The notes: generated by a model from the sequence alone, not told the origin. A stretch of 64,000 bases of DNA from Leifsonia aquatica H1aii (GCF_000633535.1 NZ_AYMR01000007.1:62001-126000), one strand, 5' to 3'. Positions 43,197-52,473 are shown, counted from the first letter of the stretch. Translations and numbers: made by a program.

Positions 43197-43670
43197 ATGG
43201 GCAGCACGACCACCGAGCGCGGCGCGTTCTACGAGGAGATCGCGGCGGAGTTCCGGCAGCACTACAGCCGTGGACCGCGCTTCGTCGCGGTGACCGGCGT
43301 GCCGGAGGCTGATACGGCCGGCGCTGCAGACGCGCTGGCGGAGGCGCTCCGCGCGGCGGGCGATCTGGTCGAGCGCGGGAGCGTCGCGACCGACACCACG
43401 GCAGACGCGTTCCGCGCGGAGGTCGTCATGCCCTTCCGAGCGCGGGAGGGCGTCCTCGTCGTCGACGGTCCCGACCTGCTCGCGCCTGGCTTCCGCGGGT
43501 TCTGGAACTTCTCGCTCTGGGTCGAGCACGACCCGGAGCGCAGCCCGGACTGGTCGTTCGTCGCCACCGGGCGCAAGGATCCGCTCGGGGCGCCGCGCGA
43601 GGTCGCGTCCGTCCTGCTGGACGACGCGGACCCCGCACGGCCCCGGCGGCTGTTCGCCGACTCCTGCTGA
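43197..43670 (+). CDS. Uridine-kinase-like protein with degenerate P-loop
   Basis: A 157-residue cytoplasmic protein related to the short uridine-kinase-like proteins of actinobacteria: V-A-V-T-G-V strand, later F-R-A-E-V-V-M-P-F, V-L-V-V-D-G-P-D-L-L and F-W-N-F-S-L-W-V-E-H. The usual Walker A (G-x-x-G-x-G-K-T) is replaced by G-V-P-E-A-D-T-A, without the Lys, so nucleotide phosphorylation is unlikely. It may be a pseudo-enzyme. gaggag lies 6 bases before the ATG; a TAGCGT -10 is at 43163-43168. Confidence 0.65.
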   Translation: MGSTTTERGAFYEEIAAEFRQHYSRGPRFVAVTGVPEADTAGAADALAEALRAAGDLVERGSVATDTTADAFRAEVVMPFRAREGVLVVDGPDLLAPGFRGFWNFSLWVEHDPERSPDWSFVATGRKDPLGAPREVASVLLDDADPARPRRLFADSC

Positions 43671-43709
43671 GTCGGCGCTCGCTCGGCGAGCCTCGCCGAG
43701 CCGTTCCCG

Positions 43710-44204
43710 CTAGGCGCGGGGACGGTCGAAGCGGGCGCCCTCCGGATTGGAGGGCAGCAGGGTGAAGATGAAGACGAGGATCGCCCCGACGAACGGGATG
43801 AGCACCAAGAAGTAGAACGGGCCGGCGAAGTTCGCGTCGTGCAAGCGACGCCAGACGAGGGCGAGCCACGGCACGACTGTTGCGACGAACCAGATCAGCG
43901 AGATCACGGTCGACACCCAGAAGCCGGCGCCGAACGAGACGTTGCCCGATGAGTCGATGTTCGCGGCCGAGCCGCCGAACACGAGCCCGATGATCTGGAT
44001 GACCGCGTTCACGATCACGAAGAACAGGTACGCCCACCAGAACTCGCTGCGGCTGGCGCGCCCGCTGAAGTCGGCGTACTTGCTGAAGAAACGCTTGACC
44101 GCCGCGCCGAAGGACGCTCCATAGAGCGGCGCCCAGAGCGGGACGGCGTCGGCGGCGGGAGTGGGGACGGGCGGTGCGGGCTGTGCAGGGTTCTCGTAGC
44201 TCAT
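43710..44204 (-). CDS. DUF805 membrane protein
   Basis: A 164-residue protein: a Pro/Ala-rich N-terminus, then the DUF805 module with R-A-S-R-S-E-F-W-W-A-Y-L-F, four membrane helices and R-R-L-H-D at the third-helix end. Role unknown in general for DUF805. ATG at 44204 is preceded by gagagg 6 bases upstream. The tail ends in a short basic segment. Confidence 0.88.
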   Translation of the reverse strand: MSYENPAQPAPPVPTPAADAVPLWAPLYGASFGAAVKRFFSKYADFSGRASRSEFWWAYLFFVIVNAVIQIIGLVFGGSAANIDSSGNVSFGAGFWVSTVISLIWFVATVVPWLALVWRRLHDANFAGPFYFLVLIPFVGAILVFIFTLLPSNPEGARFDRPRA

Positions 44205-44422
44205 GACGATTCCTCTCTGGATGCAGCGCTCGGGAGGGATGCCGACATCCCCCTCGCCGCGCGGCCGGCGGGTCGGTGCCGGGCGCGCATAGTCAAGCGC
44301 ATCCCCGCCCCGATTCGAGGGATCTGTGACGCGGCGTGTCCGTCGTGGCCCCCGTTCCGGGGAGGTACAGTTGCCGCCGGGGGCCGTGCTGTTCGTCTCG
44401 CTCACAGGAGGACCCCCACCGC

Positions 44423-45016
44423 ATGCCACGCCAGGAGCGCGCCGAGCGAAGCCGCGCCGAGATCCTCGACGCCGCGGCCCTCGAGTTCGATGCCCACGGG
44501 TACGCCGGCGCCCGACTCGACCGCATCATCGACCGCACCCAGCTGACCAAGGGTGCCGTCTACTTCCACTTCCGGTCCAAGCGCGATCTCGCCGAGGCGC
44601 TGGTGTCGGAGAAGCTCGGCGCCTGGCCGGTGATCGTCCAGGAGGTCGCTGACGCCGGGCTGAGCGGCGTCGCCGCCGCGCGCGAGACGACACGTCGCGT
44701 CGCCGAGGTGCTCGCCACCGACGCCCGGGTCCGTGCGGCGATGAAGCTGACCCAGACCGTGCTGCCGCCCGCGGCGGACGACGACCCGTACGTGCGCTGG
44801 GCGGTACTGATCGGCGACGTCCTCGCCCGGGCGGCCGAGGCCGGCGACATGCCGGAGGGGTCCGACCCGCAGGCGGTGGCGACGGTCGCCGTGCAGGCGT
44901 TCTTCGGCGCCTACATGATCGCGGACGAGCGCGGGAGGCTCGACGGCCTCGTCGCGGACGCCGACCGCATCTGGGACGTCCTCATGGGGTCCACGACAGG
45001 AGAGACCGGGAACTGA
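44423..45016 (+). CDS. TetR-family regulator of the gamma-butyrolactone-receptor type
   Basis: A 197-residue TetR regulator. The helix-turn-helix L-T-K-G-A-V-Y-F-H-F-R-S-K-R-D-L-A-E-A-L is the form found in the ScbR/ArpA receptor group. The C-terminal domain is of matching length. Neighbours do not include a butyrolactone synthase (AfsA), so the true ligand is open. aggagga lies 10 bases before the ATG; a TACAGT -10-like hexamer lies about 65 bases upstream, giving a normal leader. Confidence 0.85.
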   Translation: MPRQERAERSRAEILDAAALEFDAHGYAGARLDRIIDRTQLTKGAVYFHFRSKRDLAEALVSEKLGAWPVIVQEVADAGLSGVAAARETTRRVAEVLATDARVRAAMKLTQTVLPPAADDDPYVRWAVLIGDVLARAAEAGDMPEGSDPQAVATVAVQAFFGAYMIADERGRLDGLVADADRIWDVLMGSTTGETGN

Positions 45017-45028
45017 GGTCCCGGACGC

Positions 45029-45904
45029 TCACTCCAGCGGGCCGAGCTCCTCGCGCACGAACCGGGCGAACTGCGCCGCCGCCGCCGACTCCGAGCGCGT
45101 GCGGTTGCGGGCCAGTCCGATCACCCGCGTCGCCTCATCGGTGAGCGGGACCGCGACGATGCCCGCCTCGGCGGGGGTGTCGGGGATGAGCGCGATGCCG
45201 ACGCCGTCGCGCACCAGCGCCCGGAGCGTCGCGAGCTCGGTCACCTCGATCACCGGTGCCATCACGACGCCGTGGGCGGAGAAGTAGGCGTCGGCGATGT
45301 GGCGCAGGCCGGAGCCCGGTCGCAGTGAGACCAGCTCGTACGGGGTGAGGTCGTCGACCGTGACCTGCTCCTGCTCGGCGAGAGGATGGCCGAGCGGCAC
45401 TCCCACCACCAGACGCTCCGCGGTCAGCGGGTGCCATTCGATCTCCGGGTCGCGCGGGTCGGGGCTGAGGAAGGCGACGTCGGACGACCCTTCCCGCAGC
45501 GCGTCGAGCACGGTGTCGGCCGTACCGCCGCGCAGGACGAACCGGATGTCGGGGAACAGCGCCCGGTAGTCGCTCACGATCCGGGGGATGAGCCAGCCGC
45601 CGAAGGAGGAGACGTACGCGATCGAGACGATCCCCGCGGCGGGATCGCGCAGCGCCGCGATACGGGCACGGGCGTTCTCGAGCTCCATCTCGGCGCGCGC
45701 CGCGTGGGCGAGCAGGATCTCGCCGTACTGGTTCAGCTCGAGGTGGCCGCGGCGGCGATCCAGAAGCTCGACGCCGGCCTCGGCCTCCAGTCGCGCCAGC
45801 GAGCGCGAGAGCGTCGACTGCGAGACGCCGAGCGACTCCGCCGCGAGCGCCAGATGTCCCTCGGCCGCCAGCGCCCGGAAGTGGGCGATCTCGTCGATCC
45901 GCAT
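45029..45904 (-). CDS. LysR-family transcriptional regulator
   Basis: A 291-residue LysR regulator: helix-turn-helix (A-E-G-H-L-A-L-A-A-E-S-L-G-V-S-Q-S-T-L-S-R-S-L), linker helix and a two-lobed periplasmic-binding-like effector domain. ATG at 45904 is chosen by family alignment; upstream CATGAT 7 bases before could be a leaderless -10, so the ATG codons further out are less likely. It is divergent from the nuclease/nucleotidase gene and may control it or itself; targets are unknown. It ends 13 bases from the TetR stop, convergent. Confidence 0.9.
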   Translation of the reverse strand: MRIDEIAHFRALAAEGHLALAAESLGVSQSTLSRSLARLEAEAGVELLDRRRGHLELNQYGEILLAHAARAEMELENARARIAALRDPAAGIVSIAYVSSFGGWLIPRIVSDYRALFPDIRFVLRGGTADTVLDALREGSSDVAFLSPDPRDPEIEWHPLTAERLVVGVPLGHPLAEQEQVTVDDLTPYELVSLRPGSGLRHIADAYFSAHGVVMAPVIEVTELATLRALVRDGVGIALIPDTPAEAGIVAVPLTDEATRVIGLARNRTRSESAAAAQFARFVREELGPLE

Positions 45905-45961
45905 GTGACCCATCATGGCGCACACCCGGCCCGGGCGGCCGGTCCGGCAAACGACGAACGC

Positions 45962-46030
45962 CACCCGTGCACGGGTGATCGAACCCGACCACCCCCGAAC
46001 ACTGCTCAAATGAGCGGTCTACCCCCGAAC
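45962..46030. promoter_or_regulatory. Operator-like cluster between LysR and the nuclease gene
   Basis: Within the 224-base divergent gap: perfect 16-bp palindrome CACCCGTGCACGGGTG (45962-45977); 12-bp palindrome GCTCAAATGAGC (46004-46015); and direct repeats ACCCCCGAAC at 45991-46000 and 46021-46030, exactly 30 bases apart and flanking the second palindrome. LysR proteins commonly bind such paired sites. Confidence 0.55.
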
Positions 46031-46128
46031 GAGTTTTCTGTACGTTCACACAAGAGACAGAGTCCCGACGATCGTGGTTCCTACTCTGACCGTCGGATCC
46101 ATCCCACTTCCACCGACCAGGGAGAACA

Positions 46129-49100
46129 ATGTCAATCAGGAATGGCAGGGTGTGGCGCGCCGCCACGGCTGCGATCGTGGGGGCCGGGCTCGCAGCCGGC
46201 GCCCTCGTCGCGACGCCGGCGTTCGCCAGCACCGACGGCACGGGTGTCGTCATCAACGAGGCGTACCTCTCCGGCGGCAGCGCCGGCGCGGCCTACACGA
46301 ACAAGTTCGTGGAGCTGTACAACCCGGGCGACGCCGCCGTCAGCCTCAGCGGCTGGAGCGTGCAGTACCGCTCCGCGACCAGCACCGGCGCCGCGAACGG
46401 CGTCGTGCCGCTGACCGGCTCCATCGCCGCCAGGGGCTACTACCTCGTCGCGGGAGGCTCGAACGGCACCACCGGCGCCGCCCTCCCGACGCCCGACGTC
46501 GCCAGCAACGCGCTGAACCCCAGCGGCACCACCGGCACCCTGATCCTCTCCAACGCCTCCTCCGCACTCACCCTCCCGGCGGGCTCCGTCACGGGCGCGT
46601 CCGGCGTGGTCGACCTGCTCGGCTACGGCACCTCGAACACGTTCGAGAAGGCCAAGGCTCCCGCGCCCTCCGCCAACACCGACGTCAAGTCGTTGAACCG
46701 CACCGCGTTCACCGACACCGACGACAACAGCGCCGACTTCACCCTGAGCGCGACCATCACGCCGCAGAACTCGGCGACCACCCCGGGAGGCGGCACGACC
46801 GATCCCGGCGAGGGCACCGACCCCGGCACCGGGACCGACCCCGGGCCTCCGGGCGATGCGATCGCCATCTCCGAGATCCAGGGAACCGGTGACACCAGCC
46901 CGAAGGCGGGCCAGACCGTCACCACCGTCGGCGTCGTCACCGCGCAGTACGCGACCGGCGGCTTCAACGGGTTCTACATCCAGACCCCCGGCACGGGCGG
47001 CGCCGTCGACCTCGCCACCCACACCGCCTCCGACGCGGTCTTCGTCTACGGCTCCTCCTACGCCGCCTCGGTCGCCGCCGGCGATTACGTGCAGGTGACC
47101 GGAGCCGTCAGCGAGTTCAACGGCCTCACCGAGATCACCGCCTCGAAGGTCGACAAGCTCGACGCGAGCACCGTCACCGCCCCGACCCCCGCCACGGTCG
47201 GCCTCCCGGCCACCGACGCGCAGCGCGAGAGCCTCGAGGGCATGCTGATCGCCCCGCAGGGCGCCTTCACCGTCACCGACACGTACTCGACGAACCAGTA
47301 CGGCGAGATCGGCCTGGCCGCCGGCGAGACCGCGCTGCTGCAGCCGACCGACGTCGCACGCCCCGGCACCGCGGAGTACACCGCCGCCGTCGCCGACGTG
47401 AAGGCCCGCGGCGTCATCCTCGACGACGGAGCCTCCACCAACTTCCTCAGCGCGGCCAACAAGTCCAAGCCGTTGCCGTACCTGTCGCTGACCGCCCCGG
47501 TCCGCGTCGGCGCCCCGGTCACGTTCACGAAGCCGGTGGTCCTCGACTACCGCAACAACGCGTGGAAGTTCCAGCCGACCGCCGAGCTGACCCCGGCGAA
47601 CGCCGCCACCGTCCAGCCGGCCACCTTCGCCAATACCCGCACCGCGGCACCGGAGAACGTGGGCGGCGACCTCAAGCTCGCCACCTTCAACGTGCTGAAT
47701 TACTTCACCACGACGGGCGACCAGCTGAGCGGCTGCACCTTCTACACCGACCGCGACGGCAACAAGATCACGGTCAACAGCGGATGCGACGCCCGCGGCG
47801 CCGCCGACGCGACCAACCTCAAGCGCCAGCAGGACAAGATCGTCGCCGCGATCAACGGACTGACCGCCGACGTCGTCTCCCTCGAGGAGATCGAGAACTC
47901 GGCACGCTTCGGCCAGGACCGCGACGATGCGCTGAAGACCCTCGTCGCCGCGCTCAACGCCGCGGCGGGCAGCGAGGTCTGGGCGTACGTGAAGTCGCCG
48001 TCGACCGTGCCGTCCTCCGAAGACGTCATCCGCACCGCCTTCATCTACAAGAAGGCCGTCGCCGAGCCCGTCGGCGCCTCCCGCATCCTGGACGACGCGG
48101 CGTTCTCGAACGCCCGCCAGCCGCTCGCGCAGGCCTTCAAGAAGGTCGGGGCGAAGGACGCGAACGCCTTCATCGCCATCGTGAACCACTTCAAGTCGAA
48201 GGGGTCCGGCACGGGCGCCGACGCGGACCAGGGTGACGGCCAGGGCGCCTCCAACGCCTCCCGCGTCAAGCAGGCGAAGGCGCTGGTCGCGTTCGCCGAC
48301 GAGCGCAAGGCCACCCTCGGCCTCGACAAGGTACTCCTGATCGGCGACTTCAACGCGTACCTGCAGGAGGACCCGATCAGGGTCCTCACCGACGCCGGCT
48401 ACGTGGACCAGGTCAGCACCCGCACGAGCAAGCACACGTACTCGTTCGGCGGCACGGTCGGCTCCCTCGACCACGTGTTCGCGTCTCCTGCGGCCAACGC
48501 CGCGATCACGGGCGCGGACGTGTGGAACATCAACTCGGGCGAGTCCATCGCACTGGAGTACAGCCGGTACAACTACAACGTCACGAACTTCTACGCCGCC
48601 GACCCGTACCGGTCGAGCGACCACGACCCGATCGTGGTGGGCCTCGGCCTCGCCGCGAAGCCGGTGACGCTGAACCTGCTGAACATCAACGACTTCCACG
48701 GGCGCATCGACGCCAACACCGTGAAGTTCGCCGGCACGATCGAGAAGCTCCGCGCGGAGGGCGGCGAGGGCAACACCCTCTTCCTCTCCGACGGTGACAA
48801 CATCGGCGCCTCCCTGTTCGCCTCGGCCTCGGCCGGCGACATCCCGACCATCGACGTGCTGAACGCGCTCGGCCTCAAGACCAGCGCGGTGGGCAACCAC
48901 GAGTTCGACAAGGGCTTCTCCGACCTGACCGGCCGGGTGAAGGACGCGGCGGACTTCAGCTACCTCGGCGCCAACGTCTACAAGAAGGGCACCAAGGACC
49001 CGGCTCTGCCCGAGTACGCGGTGTTCGACGTGAACGGCATCAAGGTCGGCGTCATCGGCGCCGTCACGCAGGAGACCCCGACCCTCGTCTCGCCGGGCGG

Positions 49101-50922
49101 CATCTCGACGCTCGACTTCGGCGACCCGGTGGAGGCCGTCAACCGCGTGGCGAACCAGCTCACCGACGGTGACGCCTCCAACGGCGAGGCCGACGTGATC
49201 GTGGCCGAGTACCACGAGGGTGCCGGAGCGGGAACGCCGGACGGTGCGACGCTCGAGCAGGAGGTCGCCGCCGGCGGTGCGTTCGCCGACATCGTCACCA
49301 AGACGAGCGCGAAGGTCTCGGCGATCTTCACGGGCCACACGCACAAGCAGTACGCGTGGGACGCCCCGGTCCCGGGTGTCGAGGGCGCGACGCGTCCCGT
49401 CGTCCAGACCGGCAGCTACGGCGAGAACATCGGCCAGGTCACGCTGACCGTCGACCCAGAGACCGACACGGTCACCGCCCACACCCTCCGCAACGTCGCC
49501 CGCACCACGGACGCCGACGCGGACCTGGTGGCGGCGTACCCGCGGGTCGCGCAGGTCAAGACGATCGTCGACAAGGCGCTCGCCGACGCGGCGGTCATCG
49601 GCAACCAGAAGATCGGCTCCGTCACGAAGGACATCACGACGGCGTACGCCGGCGGCCTCCGCGACGACCGCGCGAGCGAATCCACGCTGGGCAACCTCGT
49701 CGCCGACTCGCTGCTGTCGACCCTCTCGCCCGCGGAACTCGGCGGCGCCGAGATCGGCGTGGTGAACCCGGGCGGCCTGCGCGCCGACCTGCTGTACGGC
49801 ACCGACGGCTCCATCACCTACGCGCAGGCGAACGCCGTGCTGCCGTTCGTGAACAACCTCTGGACGACGACCCTCACGGGCGCGCAGTTCAAGCAGGCGC
49901 TGGAGCAGCAGTGGCAGACGAACGCCGACGGCACCGTGCCGAGCCGGCCGTTCCTCAACCTCGGCCTGTCGAAGAACGTCAGCTACACGTACGACGCCTC
50001 TCGAGCCGCCGGCGACCGCGTCACGAGCATCCTCGTGAACGGCGCGCCGATCGACCCGGCGAAGTCGTACCGGATCGGCTCGTTCTCGTTCCTGATCCAG
50101 GGCGGTGACAACTTCCGCGCCTTCGCGGCCGGGAAGGACACCAAGGACTCCGGTCTCATCGACCGGGACGCCTGGATCAGCTACCTGCAGAACACCAGCC
50201 CGGTGTCGCCGAGCTTCGCCCGCCGCGGCGTGGCCGTCAGCGGCGCGCCGACCGACACCCTGCAGCGCGGCCAGCAGGTCTCCTTCACCGTCTCGAAGCT
50301 GAACCTGACCTCCCTCGGCAGCCCGGCGAACACCTCGCTGAAGCTCTCGTGGACGGGCAGCGGTACCGACCTGGGCAGCGTCCCGGTCGACGCCAACGGC
50401 AGCGCGACCGTCACGTTCACCGTCCCGGCCGACGCCGCGGGCGCCGGCACCCTGGTGCTGACCGCACCGGAGTCGGGCACCACCGTCACGGTGGCGCTGA
50501 AGGTCGCGGACAAGCCGGTGGAGAACCCGAAGCCGACGAAGGACCCGAAGGCCGCCAAGGAGTCGGCTCTCACGAAGGCGCTCTTCGGCACGATCACCCT
50601 CGACAAGACCAGCTACAAAGCGGGCGACCCGGTCCAGGTGACCGTGGACAAGAAGCTCGCCGGCCAGTGGGTCTCCGTCTGGGTGTACTCCTCGCCGAAG
50701 AACATCTCGAGCGGCTGGGTGCAGGTGCCGGCGAACGGCGTCCTGAAGCTGACCCTGCCGACCAAGCTCGACAAGGGCGACCACAAGCTCTCCGTGCAGA
50801 ACGCGTCGAACGACGTGGTCGGCTGGAGCGCCTTCCAGGTGAAGTCCTCCGGCGGCGGTTGGTGGGACTGGATCTGCGACCTCGCCTGGCTGTGGAACTG
50901 GTTCCACAAGCTGTTCGGCTGA
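46129..50922 (+). CDS. Secreted multidomain endonuclease / 5'-nucleotidase
   Basis: A 1,597-residue exported enzyme: signal peptide (P-A-F-A-S, about 33), lamin-tail domain (about 36-170), Gly/Thr/Pro linker, OB-fold (about 245-345), an ExeM/NucH-type nuclease core (about 518-845; L-A-T-F-N-V-L-N-Y, G-D-F-N-A-Y, S-S-D-H-D-P), then a UshA-like 5'-nucleotidase (metal core about 847-1140, N-I-N-D-F-H-G-R, S-D-G-D-N-I-G, G-N-H-E-F-D; substrate domain about 1165-1365, N-P-G-G-L-R-A-D). It ends in Ig-like domains and a Trp-rich tail. It would degrade DNA and release phosphate from nucleotides. agggagaa precedes the ATG. Confidence 0.93.
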   Translation: MSIRNGRVWRAATAAIVGAGLAAGALVATPAFASTDGTGVVINEAYLSGGSAGAAYTNKFVELYNPGDAAVSLSGWSVQYRSATSTGAANGVVPLTGSIAARGYYLVAGGSNGTTGAALPTPDVASNALNPSGTTGTLILSNASSALTLPAGSVTGASGVVDLLGYGTSNTFEKAKAPAPSANTDVKSLNRTAFTDTDDNSADFTLSATITPQNSATTPGGGTTDPGEGTDPGTGTDPGPPGDAIAISEIQGTGDTSPKAGQTVTTVGVVTAQYATGGFNGFYIQTPGTGGAVDLATHTASDAVFVYGSSYAASVAAGDYVQVTGAVSEFNGLTEITASKVDKLDASTVTAPTPATVGLPATDAQRESLEGMLIAPQGAFTVTDTYSTNQYGEIGLAAGETALLQPTDVARPGTAEYTAAVADVKARGVILDDGASTNFLSAANKSKPLPYLSLTAPVRVGAPVTFTKPVVLDYRNNAWKFQPTAELTPANAATVQPATFANTRTAAPENVGGDLKLATFNVLNYFTTTGDQLSGCTFYTDRDGNKITVNSGCDARGAADATNLKRQQDKIVAAINGLTADVVSLEEIENSARFGQDRDDALKTLVAALNAAAGSEVWAYVKSPSTVPSSEDVIRTAFIYKKAVAEPVGASRILDDAAFSNARQPLAQAFKKVGAKDANAFIAIVNHFKSKGSGTGADADQGDGQGASNASRVKQAKALVAFADERKATLGLDKVLLIGDFNAYLQEDPIRVLTDAGYVDQVSTRTSKHTYSFGGTVGSLDHVFASPAANAAITGADVWNINSGESIALEYSRYNYNVTNFYAADPYRSSDHDPIVVGLGLAAKPVTLNLLNINDFHGRIDANTVKFAGTIEKLRAEGGEGNTLFLSDGDNIGASLFASASAGDIPTIDVLNALGLKTSAVGNHEFDKGFSDLTGRVKDAADFSYLGANVYKKGTKDPALPEYAVFDVNGIKVGVIGAVTQETPTLVSPGGISTLDFGDPVEAVNRVANQLTDGDASNGEADVIVAEYHEGAGAGTPDGATLEQEVAAGGAFADIVTKTSAKVSAIFTGHTHKQYAWDAPVPGVEGATRPVVQTGSYGENIGQVTLTVDPETDTVTAHTLRNVARTTDADADLVAAYPRVAQVKTIVDKALADAAVIGNQKIGSVTKDITTAYAGGLRDDRASESTLGNLVADSLLSTLSPAELGGAEIGVVNPGGLRADLLYGTDGSITYAQANAVLPFVNNLWTTTLTGAQFKQALEQQWQTNADGTVPSRPFLNLGLSKNVSYTYDASRAAGDRVTSILVNGAPIDPAKSYRIGSFSFLIQGGDNFRAFAAGKDTKDSGLIDRDAWISYLQNTSPVSPSFARRGVAVSGAPTDTLQRGQQVSFTVSKLNLTSLGSPANTSLKLSWTGSGTDLGSVPVDANGSATVTFTVPADAAGAGTLVLTAPESGTTVTVALKVADKPVENPKPTKDPKAAKESALTKALFGTITLDKTSYKAGDPVQVTVDKKLAGQWVSVWVYSSPKNISSGWVQVPANGVLKLTLPTKLDKGDHKLSVQNASNDVVGWSAFQVKSSGGGWWDWICDLAWLWNWFHKLFG

Positions 50923-50976
50923 TCCGCTGATCCTGTTCGGCTGATCCGCTGATGCGCTGATCCGCTGATCCGCTGA
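50911..50976. repeat. Tandem duplication across the stop codon of the nuclease gene
   Basis: CTGTTCGGCTGATCCGCTGAT occurs twice in a row (50911-50931 and 50933-50953), the first copy holding the last codons and TGA. It is followed by more copies of GCTGATCC up to about 50976. Slippage here would add a second stop but not lengthen the protein. Confidence 0.75.
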
Positions 50977-51011
50977 CGACGGCCGCCCGGCATCCCGCCG
51001 GGCGGCCGTCG
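50977..51011 (+). terminator. Strong terminator after the nuclease gene
   Basis: CGACGGCCGCCCGGC (50977-50991), 5-base loop, GCCGGGCGGCCGTCG (50997-51011): a perfect 15-bp GC-rich stem. Confidence 0.9.
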
Positions 51012-51105
51012 CTGCGTGCCCGCGCCCCTCCCTCGGCGATCGAGGCGGCGAGAAGTGCACGGAAAACCACCGAGGCGGCGAACTATCCGCCGCCTCGCCG
51101 CGGGG

Positions 51106-51411
51106 TCAGTGCGGGCGCGGCTCCACGCCCAGGCGGCGGCAGGACTCGTCGTAGAGCGCGACCACTTCGCGGCGCACCTCGGGACGCTCGCTGATCGGGC
51201 CGCCGGGCCACGGCACGCGCACCGCGGCGGTCGAGCCGTCGGCCAGCTCCACGCGCCAGTCGCCGCCATCTCCGTCGAATCCGGTCATCTCCGCGGCGAC
51301 CGCCTCCGGCCGCCCGAAGGCCCGCACGATCAGGAGGTTGTCCCCTGTGTGGTCGGCGTTCATGTGCCCGAGCACGCCCGCCAGGGCCGCCTCGTCAAAC
51401 CGGTGCGTCAT
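51106..51411 (-). CDS. DUF2470 domain protein
   Basis: A 101-residue protein consisting only of DUF2470: V-L-G-H-M-N-A-D-H-T-G-D-N-L near the start, then beta strands with V-R-V-P-W-P-G-G and a C-terminal helix. The domain occurs at the C-terminus of heme-utilisation (HugZ-like) and flavin-type oxidase proteins, where its His contacts heme; alone it may bind heme or assist such a protein. No partner is adjacent. Starts with ATG; a terminator-like repeat lies upstream. Confidence 0.85.
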   Translation of the reverse strand: MTHRFDEAALAGVLGHMNADHTGDNLLIVRAFGRPEAVAAEMTGFDGDGGDWRVELADGSTAAVRVPWPGGPISERPEVRREVVALYDESCRRLGVEPRPH

Positions 51412-51439
51412 TCCTCCACCCTAGATGCACCCTCCCGCC

Positions 51440-51501
51440 ACCGCCGAGTCCGCAGAAAATGGGGTCGAAACCGCCGAGTCCGCAGAGAATCCGTGGACTC
51501 G
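51440..51501 (-). repeat. Dispersed 62-bp element, copy 1
   Basis: About 87% identical to copy 2 at 53188-53249. Built from two copies of CCGCCGAGTnCGCAGArA plus GTGGACTCG. It lies 14 bases after the stop of the minus-strand oxidoreductase. On that strand CGAGTCC and GGACTCG can pair, so it may work as a 3' hairpin. Confidence 0.75.
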
Positions 51502-51514
51502 AGGGCCGCGTGAC

Positions 51515-52462
51515 TCAGAGCCGGACGACCACTTTGCCGCGGGCGCGGCCGGCACCGACGCGGGCGACGGCGGCGCCGGTCTCGTCGAGGTCGTGGACCG
51601 CGTCGAGGGTCGGGCGCAGCGTGCCGGCCGCCGCCAGCCGGGCCACCTCGGTGAGGTCGGCCGCGGTGTCGCGGGAGAGCAGCCCCACGAGCCGCTGCCG
51701 CGCGAACGCGTTGCGCAGCGCGGCGGCGGCGACGCGGTCCGTCCCGCCCAGGAGGCGGCCGCCCGTCCCGCCGACCAGCACGAGCGCGCCGGCCGGCGAG
51801 AGGATGCGCCGCAGCGCGGCCAGCGGGCGGTCCCCGGCGGTGTCGATGATCGCATCCCACACGCGCGGGAGCGCGAGCACGTCCGTCGTCGTGTAGTCGA
51901 CGGTCTCGGCCGCGCCGAGCCCGCGGACGAACGCCGTCTTCGGTCCGCTGCACACTCCGGTGACGTGTGCGCCCGCGGCCACCGCGAGCTGCACCGCGTA
52001 GTGGCCGACGCCGCCGGCCGCGCCGAGGACCAGCACGCCGTCTCCCGGTCGCAGCCCTGCCGCGCGCACGGCCTGCAGGGCGGTGACGGCCGACACCGGC
52101 AGGGCAGCGGCCTCCTCGAACCCGAGCGCGTCCGGGAGCGGCACGAGAGCCGACCGCGGCACGGCGGCGTATTCGGCCAGCGTCCCCGGTGCCGCGCCGA
52201 ACACGCGCTCTCCCGTCTCCGCGATCTCGCCGGCGAAGGCGAGCCCGCGCACGCGCGCCTTCGGGCCGCGGAACCCCATCCCGATCACCCGCATCAGGAG
52301 CGGCTCACCGGTCGTCAGATGCCAGGTGCCCGCGTCGATGCCGGCGGCGCGCACCCGCACCAGGGCCTCGTCCGGGCCGGGCGTCGGCACCGGGATGGTC
52401 GAGACACGCAGCGCCTCCGGTGGGCCGTAGGCGCTCTGCACGATTGCTCGCATGGTGTCCAC
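51515..52462 (-). CDS. Zinc-independent MDR-family NAD(P)-dependent oxidoreductase
   Basis: A 315-residue quinone-reductase-like medium-chain dehydrogenase: catalytic N-terminal domain (D-A-G-T-W-H-L-T-T-G), NADPH-binding L-G-A-A-G-G-V-G-H-Y-A (about 140), no zinc-ligand Cys cluster. It reduces activated C=C bonds or quinones; substrate unknown. GTG at 52462 is preferred for the gaggagcg ribosome site 6 bases upstream; an in-frame ATG is 9 bases further in. It follows the XRE gene by 11 bases, third gene of that operon. Confidence 0.86.
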   Translation of the reverse strand: MDTMRAIVQSAYGPPEALRVSTIPVPTPGPDEALVRVRAAGIDAGTWHLTTGEPLLMRVIGMGFRGPKARVRGLAFAGEIAETGERVFGAAPGTLAEYAAVPRSALVPLPDALGFEEAAALPVSAVTALQAVRAAGLRPGDGVLVLGAAGGVGHYAVQLAVAAGAHVTGVCSGPKTAFVRGLGAAETVDYTTTDVLALPRVWDAIIDTAGDRPLAALRRILSPAGALVLVGGTGGRLLGGTDRVAAAALRNAFARQRLVGLLSRDTAADLTEVARLAAAGTLRPTLDAVHDLDETGAAVARVGAGRARGKVVVRL

Positions 52463-52473
52463 GCTCGCTCCTC

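Noticed and set aside
44423-45016. Butyrolactone quorum-sensing locus
   Set aside because: The regulator type fits, but no AfsA-like synthase or biosynthetic cluster is present in the window.
46132-51060. A 1,642-codon minus-strand open frame opposite the nuclease gene
   Set aside because: Shadow of the third-position GC bias in the real plus-strand gene; no motif, no ribosome site.
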